DNA of 64,000 nucleotides from Pseudomonas hormoni (GTDB lineage: Bacteria; Pseudomonadota; Gammaproteobacteria; Pseudomonadales; Pseudomonadaceae): positions 3,458,001-3,522,000 of the forward strand of contig NZ_CP075566.1 in the NCBI RefSeq assembly GCF_018502625.1, written 5' to 3'. Below, piece by piece: positions 36,700 to 45,911 of this stretch. A program made the translations under genes and the position numbers. Each line of letters starts with the position of its first letter. Positions within the stretch are counted from its first letter, which is position 1. Below the pieces are notes generated by a model, which saw only the letters and a program-made list of their open reading frames with translations, ran no database searches and had not been told where the DNA came from.

Positions 36700-38307
36700 A
36701 TGGCTATCCTGCATACCCAGCTCAACCCCCGTTCGGCAGAGTTCGCGACCAACAGCGCGGCAATGCTCAAACAGGTCGACGCCCTGCACACCCTGCTCGC
36801 GCAAGTGCAGCAAGGTGGCGGCCCGAAGGCGCAAGAACGCCACACCTCGCGGGGCAAATTGCTGCCCCGTGAGCGAATCAATCGCCTGCTCGATCCGGGC
36901 TCACCGTTTCTCGAGATCAGCCAACTGGCGGCCTACGAGGTGTATGGCGAAGATGTGCCAGCCGCTGGCGTAATCGCCGGGATCGGCCGTGTGGAAGGCG
37001 TCGAGTGCATGATCGTGGCCAACGATGCCACCGTGAAAGGTGGCTCGTATTACCCGCTGACCGTGAAAAAGCACCTGCGCGCTCAGACCATCGCCCAGCA
37101 GAACCGCTTGCCCTGCATCTATCTGGTGGATTCCGGCGGCGCCAACCTGCCACGCCAGGATGAAGTGTTTCCGGACCGTGAGCACTTCGGGCGGATTTTC
37201 TTCAACCAGGCCAACATGAGCGCCATGGGCATTCCGCAGATCGCCGTGGTCATGGGCTCGTGCACCGCCGGTGGCGCTTATGTGCCAGCGATGGCCGACG
37301 AAGCGATCATGGTTCGCGAGCAAGCGACGATCTTCCTTGCCGGTCCGCCGTTGGTAAAAGCCGCGACCGGTGAAGTGGTCAGCGCCGAGGATCTGGGCGG
37401 CGCCGACGTGCACTGCAAGGTCTCCGGTGTCGCCGACCACTACGCCGAGAGCGATGAACACGCCTTGGCCATTGCCCGACGCAGCATCGCCAACCTCAAC
37501 TGGCGCAAGCTCGGCGAAGTGCAACAGCGCACGCCCATCGCCCCGCTCTACAACAGCGACGAGTTGTACGGCGTCGTGTCGGCGGACGCCAAGCAACCGT
37601 TCGACGTGCGCGAAGTGATTGCACGACTGGTGGACGGCTCGGTGTTCGACGAATTCAAGGCGTTATTCGGGACTACGCTGGTGTGCGGTTTTGCCTACCT
37701 GCACGGTTACCCGATCGCCATCCTTGCCAACAACGGCATTCTGTTCGCTGAAGCAGCGCAGAAAGGCGCGCACTTTATCGAACTGGCTTGCCAGCGCGGC
37801 ATCCCGTTGCTGTTCCTGCAAAACATCACCGGTTTCATGGTCGGCCAGAAATACGAGGCCGGCGGCATCGCCAAGCACGGCGCGAAACTGGTGACCGCCG
37901 TGGCGTGCGCCAAGGTGCCGAAATTCACCGTGATCATCGGCGGCAGTTTCGGCGCCGGTAACTACGGCATGTGCGGGCGAGCCTACGATCCGCGCTTCCT
38001 GTGGATGTGGCCTAACGCACGCATCGGCGTGATGGGTGCCGAGCAAGCGGCGGGCGTTTTGGTGCAGGTCAAACGCGAGCAGGCCGAGCGCAGTGGCCAG
38101 GGTTTCAGCGCCGAGCAGGAAGCCGAGATCAAGCAACCGATCCTCGATCAATACGAAGAACAGGGCCACCCTTACTACTCCAGTGCACGGCTGTGGGATG
38201 ACGGTGTCATTGACCCGGCGCAGACCCGCGACGTGCTGGCCCTGGCCTTGTCCGCGTCGCTGAACGCGCCAATCGAACCGAGCCGCTTCGGCGTGTTCCG
38301 GATGTGA
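36700..38307 (+). CDS. liuB: Methylcrotonyl-CoA carboxylase, carboxyltransferase subunit
   Basis: A 535-residue beta subunit. Motifs [34 protein letters not shown] and the biotin-facing [20 protein letters not shown] define the carboxyltransferase. It transfers CO2 from biotin on LiuD to 3-methylcrotonyl-CoA. 13 bases after liuA. Confidence 0.95.
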   Translation: MAILHTQLNPRSAEFATNSAAMLKQVDALHTLLAQVQQGGGPKAQERHTSRGKLLPRERINRLLDPGSPFLEISQLAAYEVYGEDVPAAGVIAGIGRVEGVECMIVANDATVKGGSYYPLTVKKHLRAQTIAQQNRLPCIYLVDSGGANLPRQDEVFPDREHFGRIFFNQANMSAMGIPQIAVVMGSCTAGGAYVPAMADEAIMVREQATIFLAGPPLVKAATGEVVSAEDLGGADVHCKVSGVADHYAESDEHALAIARRSIANLNWRKLGEVQQRTPIAPLYNSDELYGVVSADAKQPFDVREVIARLVDGSVFDEFKALFGTTLVCGFAYLHGYPIAILANNGILFAEAAQKGAHFIELACQRGIPLLFLQNITGFMVGQKYEAGGIAKHGAKLVTAVACAKVPKFTVIIGGSFGAGNYGMCGRAYDPRFLWMWPNARIGVMGAEQAAGVLVQVKREQAERSGQGFSAEQEAEIKQPILDQYEEQGHPYYSSARLWDDGVIDPAQTRDVLALALSASLNAPIEPSRFGVFRM

Positions 38308-38314
38308 TCCGATC

Positions 38315-38407
38315 CTGTAGGAGCGTGGCTTGCCCGCGAAGGCGTCGGTACATCCAGTATCGATGTGACTGACAAATTGCTTTCGCGGGCAAGCCTCGCT
38401 CCTACAG
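38315..38407. repeat. REP pair inside the liu operon
   Basis: CTGTAGGAGCGTGGCTTGCCCGCGAAGG and the inverse CTTTCGCGGGCAAGCCTCGC + TCCTACAG, between liuB and liuC. Confidence 0.85.
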
Positions 38408-38432
38408 AAAAGAGTTGTGGAGACGGACGAAT

Positions 38433-39248
38433 ATGAGCGACTTCAACACCCTCGAGCTGCAAACCGACCCACGGGGTTTTGCGACCCTGTGGCTCAGCCG
38501 GGAAGAAAAGAACAACGCCTTCAACGCTGAAATGATCCGCGAACTGATCCTCGCACTGGACAAGGTCTCGGGCGATGCCAGCCTGCGGTTCCTGCTGGTG
38601 CGCGGACGCGGCAAGCATTTCAGCGCCGGTGCCGATTTGGCCTGGATGCAGCAGTCTGCCGAACTCGACTACCACACCAATCTCGACGACGCCCGGGAAT
38701 TGGCGGAGTTGATGTACAACCTCGCCAAGCTGAAAGTGCCAACCCTGGCCGTGGTGCAAGGCGCGGCGTTCGGCGGCGCGCTGGGTCTGATCAGTTGCTG
38801 CGACATGGCCATTGGTGCCGACGACGCGCAATTCTGCCTGTCGGAAGTACGCATCGGCCTGGCACCGGCGGTGATCAGCCCGTTCGTGGTGCAAGCCATC
38901 GGCGAACGCGCGGCGCGTCGCTATGCCCTGACCGCCGAGCGTTTCGGCGGGCAGCGGGCACGGGAAATCGGTTTGTTGTCGGAGAGTTATCCGATCAATG
39001 AGCTGGAGCAGAAAGTCGAGCAATGGATCGACAACCTGCTGCTCAACAGCCCTGCGGCCATGCGCGTCAGCAAGGACTTGCTGCGTGAAGTCGGCAATGG
39101 TGCGCTGACGCCGGCGCTGCGCCGCTACACCGAGAATGCCATCGCGCGAATCCGCGTCAGCCCCGAAGGCCAGGAAGGCCTGCGCGCCTTTCTGCAAAAA
39201 CGTCCGCCGAGCTGGCAGGCCGAAACCACCCCCAAGGAGCCGCGTTGA
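38433..39248 (+). CDS. liuC: 3-methylglutaconyl-CoA hydratase
   Basis: From ATG 38433 the crotonase-fold protein has 271 residues. Oxyanion segments FSAGADLAWM and GAAFGGALGLISCCDMAI are present. It hydrates 3-methylglutaconyl-CoA to HMG-CoA. Its TGA overlaps the liuD ATG. Confidence 0.93.
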   Translation: MSDFNTLELQTDPRGFATLWLSREEKNNAFNAEMIRELILALDKVSGDASLRFLLVRGRGKHFSAGADLAWMQQSAELDYHTNLDDARELAELMYNLAKLKVPTLAVVQGAAFGGALGLISCCDMAIGADDAQFCLSEVRIGLAPAVISPFVVQAIGERAARRYALTAERFGGQRAREIGLLSESYPINELEQKVEQWIDNLLLNSPAAMRVSKDLLREVGNGALTPALRRYTENAIARIRVSPEGQEGLRAFLQKRPPSWQAETTPKEPR

Positions 39249-41203
39249 TGAGCGCACCTGTTATCACCTCTCTGCTGGTGGCCAACCGTGGCGAAATCGC
39301 TTGTCGGGTGATGCGCACCGCCAGGGCGTTGGGCCTGACCACCGTCGCCGTGCACAGCGCCACCGACCGTGAAGCCCGCCACAGCCGCGAAGCGGATATC
39401 CGCGTCGACCTCGGTGGCAGCAAGGCCGCCGACAGTTACCTGCAAATCGACAAACTCATTGCTGCCGCCAAGGCCAGCGGCGCTCAGGCCATTCATCCGG
39501 GCTACGGCTTTCTGTCCGAGAACGCCGGGTTTGCCCGCGCGATCGAAGCAGCGGGCCTGATTTTCCTCGGCCCGCCCGCCTCGGCCATCGATGCGATGGG
39601 TAGCAAGTCCGCCGCCAAAGCCCTGATGGAAACGGCTGGCGTACCACTGGTGCCGGGTTATCACGGCGAAGCTCAAGACCTCGACACCTTCCGCGACGCC
39701 TGCGAACGCATCGGCTATCCGGTGCTGCTCAAGGCGACGGCGGGTGGTGGCGGCAAAGGCATGAAAGTGGTCGAGGACGTCAGCCAACTGGCCGAAGCAC
39801 TGGCCTCGGCTCAGCGTGAGGCGCAATCCTCGTTCGGCGATTCGCGGATGCTGGTCGAGAAATACCTGCTGAAGCCGCGCCACGTGGAAATCCAGATTTT
39901 CGCCGACCAGCATGGCAACTGCCTGTACCTCAACGAGCGGGATTGCTCGATTCAACGTCGGCACCAGAAAGTCGTCGAAGAGGCACCGGCACCGGGCCTG
40001 AGTCCGGAACTGCGTCGTGCCATGGGCGAAGCCGCCGTGCGTTCGGCGCAGGCCATCGGTTATGTCGGCGCCGGCACCGTGGAGTTTCTGCTGGATGCGC
40101 GCGGCGAGTTCTTCTTCATGGAGATGAACACGCGCCTGCAAGTCGAACACCCGGTCACCGAAGCCATTACCGGCCTTGATCTGGTGGCTTGGCAGATTCG
40201 TGTGGCGCGCGGCGAAGCGCTGCCGATGACTCAGGATCAGGTGCCGTTGATCGGGCATGCGATTGAAGTGCGGCTGTATGCCGAAGATCCGGGCAATGAT
40301 TTCCTGCCGGCCACCGGGCGTCTGGAGTTGTATCGCGAATCTGCCGAAGGCCCGGGACGTCGGGTCGACAGCGGTGTTGAAGAAGGCGATGAGATTTCGC
40401 CGTTCTACGACCCGATGCTCGGCAAGCTGATTGCCTGGGGTGAGGATCGTGAGCAGGCGCGCCTGCGCTTGTTGAGCATGCTCGATGAGTTCGCGATTGG
40501 TGGGCTCAAGACCAACATCAACTTCCTGCGTCGAATCGTTGGTCATCCGGCGTTTGCAGCGGCAGAACTGGATACCGGGTTTATTCCGCGTTATCAGGAG
40601 CAACTGCTGCCGGAACCTTCACAGCTCAGCGATGAATTCTGGCAAGCCGCGGCGCAAGCGTATGCCCAGAGCCAGCCTCGCTCACTGCGCGTTGATGATC
40701 CGAGTTCGCCTTGGGCCAACAGCAACGGTTTTCGGGCCGGCCTGCCGACGGAAATCACCTTGCACTTGAGTTGTGAAGGTCAGGACCGCGCATTGACGTT
40801 AGGCGACCGCAATGCCCAAAGCGCACAACTCAAAGGCGAGCAACTGCTGACTGAACACAGCGGCGTGCGCCGCCAGCATCGGGCAATCCGCCGCGACGGC
40901 ATTGTGTATCTGCAATGGGAAGGTGAATTGCGCCGCATCGAGGCCTACGACCCGATCAGCGCCGTCGAAGCCAGTCACAGCCATCACGGCGGGCTCACTG
41001 CCCCCATGAACGGCAGCATCGTGCGGGTGCTGGTGGAAGCCGGGCAAACGGTCGAAGCCGGGGCGCAACTGGTGGTGCTGGAAGCGATGAAGATGGAGCA
41101 CAGCATTCGTGCGCCACACGCCGGGGTGATCAAGGCGTTGTATTGCCAGGAAGGCGAAATGGTCAGCGAAGGCAGTGCGTTGGTCGAACTGGAAGAAGCC
41201 TGA
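39248..41203 (+). CDS. liuD: Methylcrotonyl-CoA carboxylase, biotin-containing subunit
   Basis: A 651-residue alpha subunit. Biotin carboxylase ATP-grasp begins LLVANRGEIACRVMRTA and has GGGGKGMKVV and MEMNTRLQVEHPVTE; a linker domain follows and the C-terminal biotinyl domain has LEAMKMEH with biotin on Lys615. It carboxylates biotin with bicarbonate and ATP. ATG chosen at 39248 because it overlaps the liuC stop. Confidence 0.96.
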   Translation: MSAPVITSLLVANRGEIACRVMRTARALGLTTVAVHSATDREARHSREADIRVDLGGSKAADSYLQIDKLIAAAKASGAQAIHPGYGFLSENAGFARAIEAAGLIFLGPPASAIDAMGSKSAAKALMETAGVPLVPGYHGEAQDLDTFRDACERIGYPVLLKATAGGGGKGMKVVEDVSQLAEALASAQREAQSSFGDSRMLVEKYLLKPRHVEIQIFADQHGNCLYLNERDCSIQRRHQKVVEEAPAPGLSPELRRAMGEAAVRSAQAIGYVGAGTVEFLLDARGEFFFMEMNTRLQVEHPVTEAITGLDLVAWQIRVARGEALPMTQDQVPLIGHAIEVRLYAEDPGNDFLPATGRLELYRESAEGPGRRVDSGVEEGDEISPFYDPMLGKLIAWGEDREQARLRLLSMLDEFAIGGLKTNINFLRRIVGHPAFAAAELDTGFIPRYQEQLLPEPSQLSDEFWQAAAQAYAQSQPRSLRVDDPSSPWANSNGFRAGLPTEITLHLSCEGQDRALTLGDRNAQSAQLKGEQLLTEHSGVRRQHRAIRRDGIVYLQWEGELRRIEAYDPISAVEASHSHHGGLTAPMNGSIVRVLVEAGQTVEAGAQLVVLEAMKMEHSIRAPHAGVIKALYCQEGEMVSEGSALVELEEA

Positions 41204-41242
41204 AATGAAGATCGGTCCTACGCCTCCCGAGGACCGATCTGA

Positions 41243-41890
41243 TCAGAACCTGGCCGTTGCCTGAACCACTACGCCGATGATTCGGCAGGCTTCAGTGAAA
41301 AGGGCTTTCGGATACGTCGGATTGAGCGGGACCAGGTAACGCTGCCCGCCCTCTTCGATCAGCTTGCGAAAGGTCGCCTCGGTGCTGTCCGGCCATTGGG
41401 CGATCACCAGTTTTCCGGGCTCCGGCACAATGGCCGGGTCCACCAGGATCATCATCCCCTCGGCAATACTGACACCACTCGGTGCCGTCATCGCATCGCC
41501 CACCACCCTCAACCAGAACGCCGCGCCCTGAGCGTGGTAATCGGTCAGCTCGAATCGCGCCTTGTCATACACCGTCGGCTCGCCGTCGCGCACCTCGCAG
41601 GATTCTCGCCAGTCACTGACCGGGTAGCGGAAGTACGGGTTGTACTTTCGCACCAGATCCTGGCTTTCCTCCTTCGACGTGTCCGGCTCGCGGATGACCA
41701 GCGCCACTTCGAGAAACTCCATGCCCAGTGCGTGTAACACCCGGTTCATGTCATCGATGCCCGGCTGGCGGCGTTTGTTCAGCCAATGGCCGATGCCGCC
41801 CTGGGACATTCCGAGGCGCTCGGCGAGTATCTCTTGAGTGACGTTGAGTTCACTCATCTTGGCCTTGACCAATTCAATCCATTTATCCAT
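41243..41890 (-). CDS. CI/LexA-like (PrtR-type) repressor lacking autocleavage residues
   Basis: From ATG 41890 the protein has 215 residues. The helix-turn-helix is VTQEILAERLGMSQGGIGHW. The C-terminal S24 fold aligns with lambda CI: GDAMTAPSG in place of GNSMTAPTG (Ser nucleophile changed to Ala) and TFRKLIEEGGQ for TFKKLIRDSGQ (Lys changed to Arg), and RYPVSDWRESCEV lacks the Ala-Gly cleavage site. So it should bind DNA but not be cleaved under RecA. It may be a constitutive repressor of a cryptic bacteriocin or of the divergent DUF6124-type gene. Confidence 0.85.
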   Translation of the reverse strand: MDKWIELVKAKMSELNVTQEILAERLGMSQGGIGHWLNKRRQPGIDDMNRVLHALGMEFLEVALVIREPDTSKEESQDLVRKYNPYFRYPVSDWRESCEVRDGEPTVYDKARFELTDYHAQGAAFWLRVVGDAMTAPSGVSIAEGMMILVDPAIVPEPGKLVIAQWPDSTEATFRKLIEEGGQRYLVPLNPTYPKALFTEACRIIGVVVQATARF

Positions 41891-42019
41891 GTGCGGCACG
41901 ATACGTGGGCGCCTCCGGCCATCAAAACACAAATTGTAGTATTTAAATCCTCGTCACAAATACAGTTCGTACTAGGATTGGATCACGGATCTGAATCTAT
42001 CACGGAGCTTGCCATCGCC

Positions 42020-42361
42020 ATGACCATCCCCAGCAACGACCTGCCCGACCTGCAAATCGACACCTCCCTCACCTCGCCAAAAGGCTCGGCCGCCGCACAG
42101 CGGGCGCTGGATTATTACTTGAAACCAGCTGTGTCCGAAGAGGCGGAGGAAGAGCGTTTTTTTGAGGTGAACCGCAACGTCAGCAGCGAGGAAGCGCTGG
42201 TGCGTGCTTCAGATCTGTTGCGCTGCGCCGCCGCCACGGCGTCCGAGTCGGCGAACAATTTGCACGGTGTCCACCGGGACCTGGCGTTTTCGACGGTGCA
42301 CATGATCGATATGGCCAAGGCGTTGCTGGATCGATCCCTGGATGGGGATCATCACGCGTAA
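42020..42361 (+). CDS. DUF6124/DUF3077-like small Pseudomonas protein
   Basis: From ATG 42020 the protein has 113 residues. The core EALVRASDLLRCAAATASES and the following VHRDLAFSTVHMIDMAKALLD helix are typical of the small Pseudomonas DUF6124 type. Its N-terminal half is acidic and variable. It is divergent from the repressor. Role unknown. Confidence 0.6.
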   Translation: MTIPSNDLPDLQIDTSLTSPKGSAAAQRALDYYLKPAVSEEAEEERFFEVNRNVSSEEALVRASDLLRCAAATASESANNLHGVHRDLAFSTVHMIDMAKALLDRSLDGDHHA

Positions 42362-42423
42362 GACAAGGAGGGATATTCTGGAGGGCGCGGGAAAGAATTT
42401 TCCAATCGCGCAGATAAAATCAT

Positions 42424-42455
42424 TTGACTTGCAAACGAGAATGATTATTATTGCA
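42424..42455 (+). promoter_or_regulatory. Promoter with Fur box for PrrF-type RNA
   Basis: TTGACT (42424-42429), 16 bases, TATTAT (42446-42451); GAGAATGATTATTATTGCA (42437-42455) matches the Fur consensus at about two-thirds of positions and overlaps the -10. Confidence 0.8.
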
Positions 42456-42457
42456 TT

Positions 42458-42572
42458 CAGCTGGTCGCGAGATCAGTCGATTGTCCAAGTGACCTTAGGT
42501 CGGTCTCCTGGACTATCTCCTCATCAGGCTAATCACGGTTTTTGACCCGGCTTTTTGCCGGGTCTTTTTTTT
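42458..42572 (+). ncRNA. prrF: PrrF-family iron-responsive small RNA
   Basis: About 115 bases, from just after the Fur box to the terminator GACCCGGC/GCCGGGTC with eight T. It contains CTGGTCGCGAGATCAG and CTCCTCATCAGGCTAATCAC, which I recognise from PrrF. PrrF RNAs, made when iron is low, silence iron-using proteins such as SodB and succinate dehydrogenase via Hfq. Copy number (F1 or F2) cannot be told from one locus. Confidence 0.85.
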
Positions 42573-42847
42573 GCCAGTTATTCTGGCTTGACCTTCAGGC
42601 TAATGAAGTCTTTACGTGCTGCAAATTCGATGGCGCGGATAATATCAAAAGAATATCTGTTGGCAAGAGAAGCCCGGCAACATTGGCTCAAACTAACGAA
42701 AAATAGCACTTGAGAATCAATCGCACAGTCTCTAAGCTGCATCGGCGTCAAGGAGGACGCCCCCCGCTACACCCCGCAATTTCCCCCGGTTTTTCCCTTC
42801 CCAGCGTGTAAAGTAGCAGCCATAAAAATCATATTCAGGAATCGACT

Positions 42848-43999
42848 ATGACCGTGGCTAAATCCTCTTTCAGCATCAGTGCAAATTTCGACAGCGGCAA
42901 CATTGAAGTGCTGGATATCAGCAATCCGTTGCAAGCGCTGTTGACCATCAAGCCCGACACCCGCAGCCAGCATTTCCAGTGGTTTCACTTCAAGGCCAGC
43001 GGGTTGCACGTCGGTCAGGAGCACTGGTTTCGTCTGAGCAATGCCAGCAAATCCTCATACAACAAAGCCTGGGATGGTTATCAGGCGGTGGCTTCCTACG
43101 ATCACGTCAACTGGTTCAGGGTACCGACCATTTTCGAAGGTGACTGCCTGCGTTTCAGCCTCGAAGCCACGGCGACCCACGCCTGGTTTGCCTACTTCGA
43201 ACCCTACAGCCGTGGCCGCCATGACTGGTTGATCGAGCAGGCGCTGACCAAGGCCGGCACCGAACTGCTGGCCACCGGCAAGAGTGTCGAAGGTCGTGAC
43301 ATTCAGCTGCTGCGCAAAGGCACCGGTGTCGAAGGTCGGCGCAAGGTCTGGATGATTGCCCAGCAACACCCCGGCGAGCATATGGCCGAGTGGTTCATGG
43401 AAGGTGTGATCGAACGCCTGGAAAGGCACGACGATCCCGTCCTGAACAAACTGCTGGCCAGCGCCGATTTGTACCTGGTGCCTAACATGAACCCGGACGG
43501 CGCCTTCCACGGTCACCTGCGCACCAACGCCATGGGCCAGGACCTCAATCGTGCCTGGCAGAGCGCCAGCCAGGAAGTCAGTCCGGAAGTCCTGTTCGTT
43601 CAGCAGCAGATGGAAAAATATGGCGTCGACCTGTTCCTCGACATCCACGGCGATGAAGAAATCCCTTACGTGTTCACCGCCGGTTGCGAGGGCAACCCAG
43701 GCTACACGCCGCGGATCGAAAAACTCGAAGAGCACTTCCGCAGTCATCTGAAGCACCTGACCAAGGATTTCCAGACCAAACACGGCTACACCCGCGACGA
43801 GCCGGGCAAAGCCAACATGACCCTGGCGTGCAACAGCATTGGCGAGAAATTCGACTGCCTGTCACTGACCCTGGAAATGCCGTTCAAGGACAACAACGAT
43901 GCACCGAATGCACTGACAGGCTGGTCGGGCAAGCGGTCGAAGCAGTTGGGCAAGGATGTGCTGACGACCGTCGCGGACATGGTCGATACCTTGCGCTGA
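42848..43999 (+). CDS. M14 metallocarboxypeptidase, cytosolic CCP-like
   Basis: A 383-residue protein. An N-terminal beta-sandwich (about residues 1-125) precedes the M14 domain with zinc motif QQHPGEHMAEW (H-x-x-E), the substrate-binding NMNPDG and NR (DLNRAW), FLDIHGDEE with the second zinc His and the catalytic Glu in SLTLEMPF. This layout matches M14D (CCP-like) enzymes, whose Pseudomonas member has been structurally studied. No signal peptide. Natural substrate uncertain. Confidence 0.88.
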   Translation: MTVAKSSFSISANFDSGNIEVLDISNPLQALLTIKPDTRSQHFQWFHFKASGLHVGQEHWFRLSNASKSSYNKAWDGYQAVASYDHVNWFRVPTIFEGDCLRFSLEATATHAWFAYFEPYSRGRHDWLIEQALTKAGTELLATGKSVEGRDIQLLRKGTGVEGRRKVWMIAQQHPGEHMAEWFMEGVIERLERHDDPVLNKLLASADLYLVPNMNPDGAFHGHLRTNAMGQDLNRAWQSASQEVSPEVLFVQQQMEKYGVDLFLDIHGDEEIPYVFTAGCEGNPGYTPRIEKLEEHFRSHLKHLTKDFQTKHGYTRDEPGKANMTLACNSIGEKFDCLSLTLEMPFKDNNDAPNALTGWSGKRSKQLGKDVLTTVADMVDTLR

Positions 44000-44038
44000 T
44001 CCCCTTCAAGGGCTGCATGCCCGGCATGCAGCCCTGCT

Positions 44039-44485
44039 TCATTCGGCCGCGACCCGCACGCAATCCTCCGGCCCCAATAAACGCCCGTCCTCGGCGCGCA
44101 ACTCCAATGTCCGCACCGGTCGACCGTTATCTCGGTCAACCACCCGCGAATGCGCCTCCCCTTCTTCATAGAAAAACGCCTCACCCCACTGCCGCAAACC
44201 AATGATCAGCGGGAATAACCCTCTGCCCTTCTCCGTCAGGACATATTCCTGATACGCGCTGCCATCCGACGCCGGCACCAGATCGAAAATCCCGTGGGTC
44301 ACCAGCGTGCGCAATCGCGCCGAGAGAATGTTCTTCGCCATGCCCAGACTGCGCTGAAACTCGCCGAACCGGCGAATGCCGTCGAAGGCATCGCGCACGA
44401 TCAACAACGACCACCAATCGCCAATGGCATCCAGTGAACGGGCGACCGGGCATTCGGAGCTTTGCATGCTTGTGCGTTTGGCCAT
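44039..44485 (-). CDS. HxlR-family regulator
   Basis: A 148-residue winged-helix protein with ECPVARSLDAIGDWWSLLIV, the HxlR start; Cys12 fits the redox- or aldehyde-sensing Cys of relatives. A second winged segment FGEFQRSLGMAKNILSARLR follows. Divergent from the MFS gene, which it likely represses through the inverted repeats between them. Confidence 0.88.
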   Translation of the reverse strand: MAKRTSMQSSECPVARSLDAIGDWWSLLIVRDAFDGIRRFGEFQRSLGMAKNILSARLRTLVTHGIFDLVPASDGSAYQEYVLTEKGRGLFPLIIGLRQWGEAFFYEEGEAHSRVVDRDNGRPVRTLELRAEDGRLLGPEDCVRVAAE

Positions 44486-44520
44486 GATGGCGCCCTCGAA
44501 AACAAATGTGGTTGCAATAT

Positions 44521-44564
44521 AAAACCGGCTTGCTTACCGTACAACTGGTTTTATTTAGAAACCA
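44521..44564. promoter_or_regulatory. Inverted repeats between HxlR and MFS genes
   Basis: AAAACCGG (44521-44528) with CTGGTTTT (44545-44552), and TGGTTT-N7-AAACCA (44546-44564). Candidate HxlR operators. Confidence 0.5.
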
Positions 44565-44579
44565 CCTTAGGAGCCCGGC

Positions 44580-45809
44580 ATGAAGCCCACTCAAACAACA
44601 CTCAGCACCGGCGTTGTTCTGCTGTTCGCCGTCGCCTGCGGCCTGGCCGTCGGCAATGTGTATTACGCGCAGCCCTTGCTCGATGCCATGGCCGAGGCGT
44701 TTGCCATGGACCCGGCCACCGTCGGGATCGTCGTCACGCTGACTCAAGTCGGTTATGGCGTCGGATTATTGCTGCTGGTGCCGCTTGGCGATCTGCTGAA
44801 CCGTCGACGCCTGATCGTCACGCAAACCCTGCTGTCGGCGCTGGCCTTGTTGATGATCGCGTTCGCCTCGAACAGTGCCTGGCTGTTGCTCGGGATGACG
44901 TTGACCGGGCTGTTAGCCGTCGTGACACAAGTATTGGTGGCCTACGCCGCGACATTGGCCATCCCGGCGCAGCGCGGGCGCGTGGTCGGCGTGGTCACCA
45001 GCGGCATCGTCGTCGGCATTCTGCTGGCCCGGACAGTGGCGGGCGGTATGGCTGATCTGGCGGGGTGGCGCTCGATTTATCTGTTGTCGGCGGGGTTGAC
45101 CCTGTTGATGGCGTTGCTGCTGTTTCGCGTGCTGCCCAAACACGAAGACGCGCAACCCGCCAGTTCTTACGCGGCGTTGCTCGGTTCGGTGTTTACGTTG
45201 TTCAAGGAAGAACCGGTGCTGCGTCAACGGGCGATGCTCGCGTTGATGACCTTCGCCAGCGCCATGGTGCTGTGGACGCCCATGGTGTTGCCGCTGAGTG
45301 CCCCGCCGCTGTCGTTGTCCCACACGCAAATCGGATTGTTCGGATTGGCCGGTGCTGCCGGTGCATTGGCGGCTGCACGCGCCGGGCATCTGGCCGATCG
45401 CGGTTTGGGGCAATGGACCAGCGGGTTGTCACTGTTACTGATGCTGGTTTCCTGGCTGCCGATCGCCCTGACCCAATCCTCCTTGTGGGCCTTGTTGCTG
45501 GGGGTGATTACCCTGGATCTTGGCTTGCAAGCCGTGCATGTCACCAGCCAAAGCATGATCTACAGCGTGCGACCCGAAGCCCAAAGCCGCCTTACCGCGG
45601 GTTACATGCTGTTCTATTCGATTGGCAGCGCGTTGGGTTCGATCGGTTCGACGGCAATGTATGCGTGGGGCGGGTGGCTCGGCGTTTGCCTGCTGGGGGC
45701 AGGCATCAACGCCGTGGCATTGGTCTATTGGTGGCGAACATTGAACATCAAAACACCGGAACCCTGTGGCGAGGGAGCTTGCTCCCGCTCGGCTGCGCAG
45801 CAGTCGTAA
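44580..45809 (+). CDS. MFS transporter with REP-encoded C-terminus
   Basis: A 409-residue, 12-helix major-facilitator protein. The loop VPLGDLLNRRRLIVTQ is the family's D-R/K motif. AVGNVYYAQPLLDAM is typical of drug or sugar exporters (YnfM type). The last 17 residues ([17 protein letters not shown]) are read from REP sequence 45763 onward, so the ancestral stop was probably lost. Substrate likely exported toxic compound sensed by HxlR. Confidence 0.88.
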   Translation: MKPTQTTLSTGVVLLFAVACGLAVGNVYYAQPLLDAMAEAFAMDPATVGIVVTLTQVGYGVGLLLLVPLGDLLNRRRLIVTQTLLSALALLMIAFASNSAWLLLGMTLTGLLAVVTQVLVAYAATLAIPAQRGRVVGVVTSGIVVGILLARTVAGGMADLAGWRSIYLLSAGLTLLMALLLFRVLPKHEDAQPASSYAALLGSVFTLFKEEPVLRQRAMLALMTFASAMVLWTPMVLPLSAPPLSLSHTQIGLFGLAGAAGALAAARAGHLADRGLGQWTSGLSLLLMLVSWLPIALTQSSLWALLLGVITLDLGLQAVHVTSQSMIYSVRPEAQSRLTAGYMLFYSIGSALGSIGSTAMYAWGGWLGVCLLGAGINAVALVYWWRTLNIKTPEPCGEGACSRSAAQQS

Positions 45810-45890
45810 TCCATTCACTGCGGTTCATCCGACGAACCGCGTTTTGGGGGCTGCCTTGCAGCCCAGCGGGAGCAAGCTCCCTCGCCACAG
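45763..45890. repeat. REP pair overlapping the MFS gene end
   Basis: CCCTGTGGCGAGGGAGCTTG and CAAGCTCCCTCGCCACAG arms around a variable centre. Confidence 0.85.
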
Positions 45891-45911
45891 TGACTCGGGC
45901 CAGGCTTCTGA

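Noticed and set aside
35490..36881. 463-codon frame opposite liuA
   Set aside because: Antisense shadow of isovaleryl-CoA dehydrogenase.
39125..40603. 492-codon frame opposite liuD
   Set aside because: Antisense shadow; no ribosome site and no domain.
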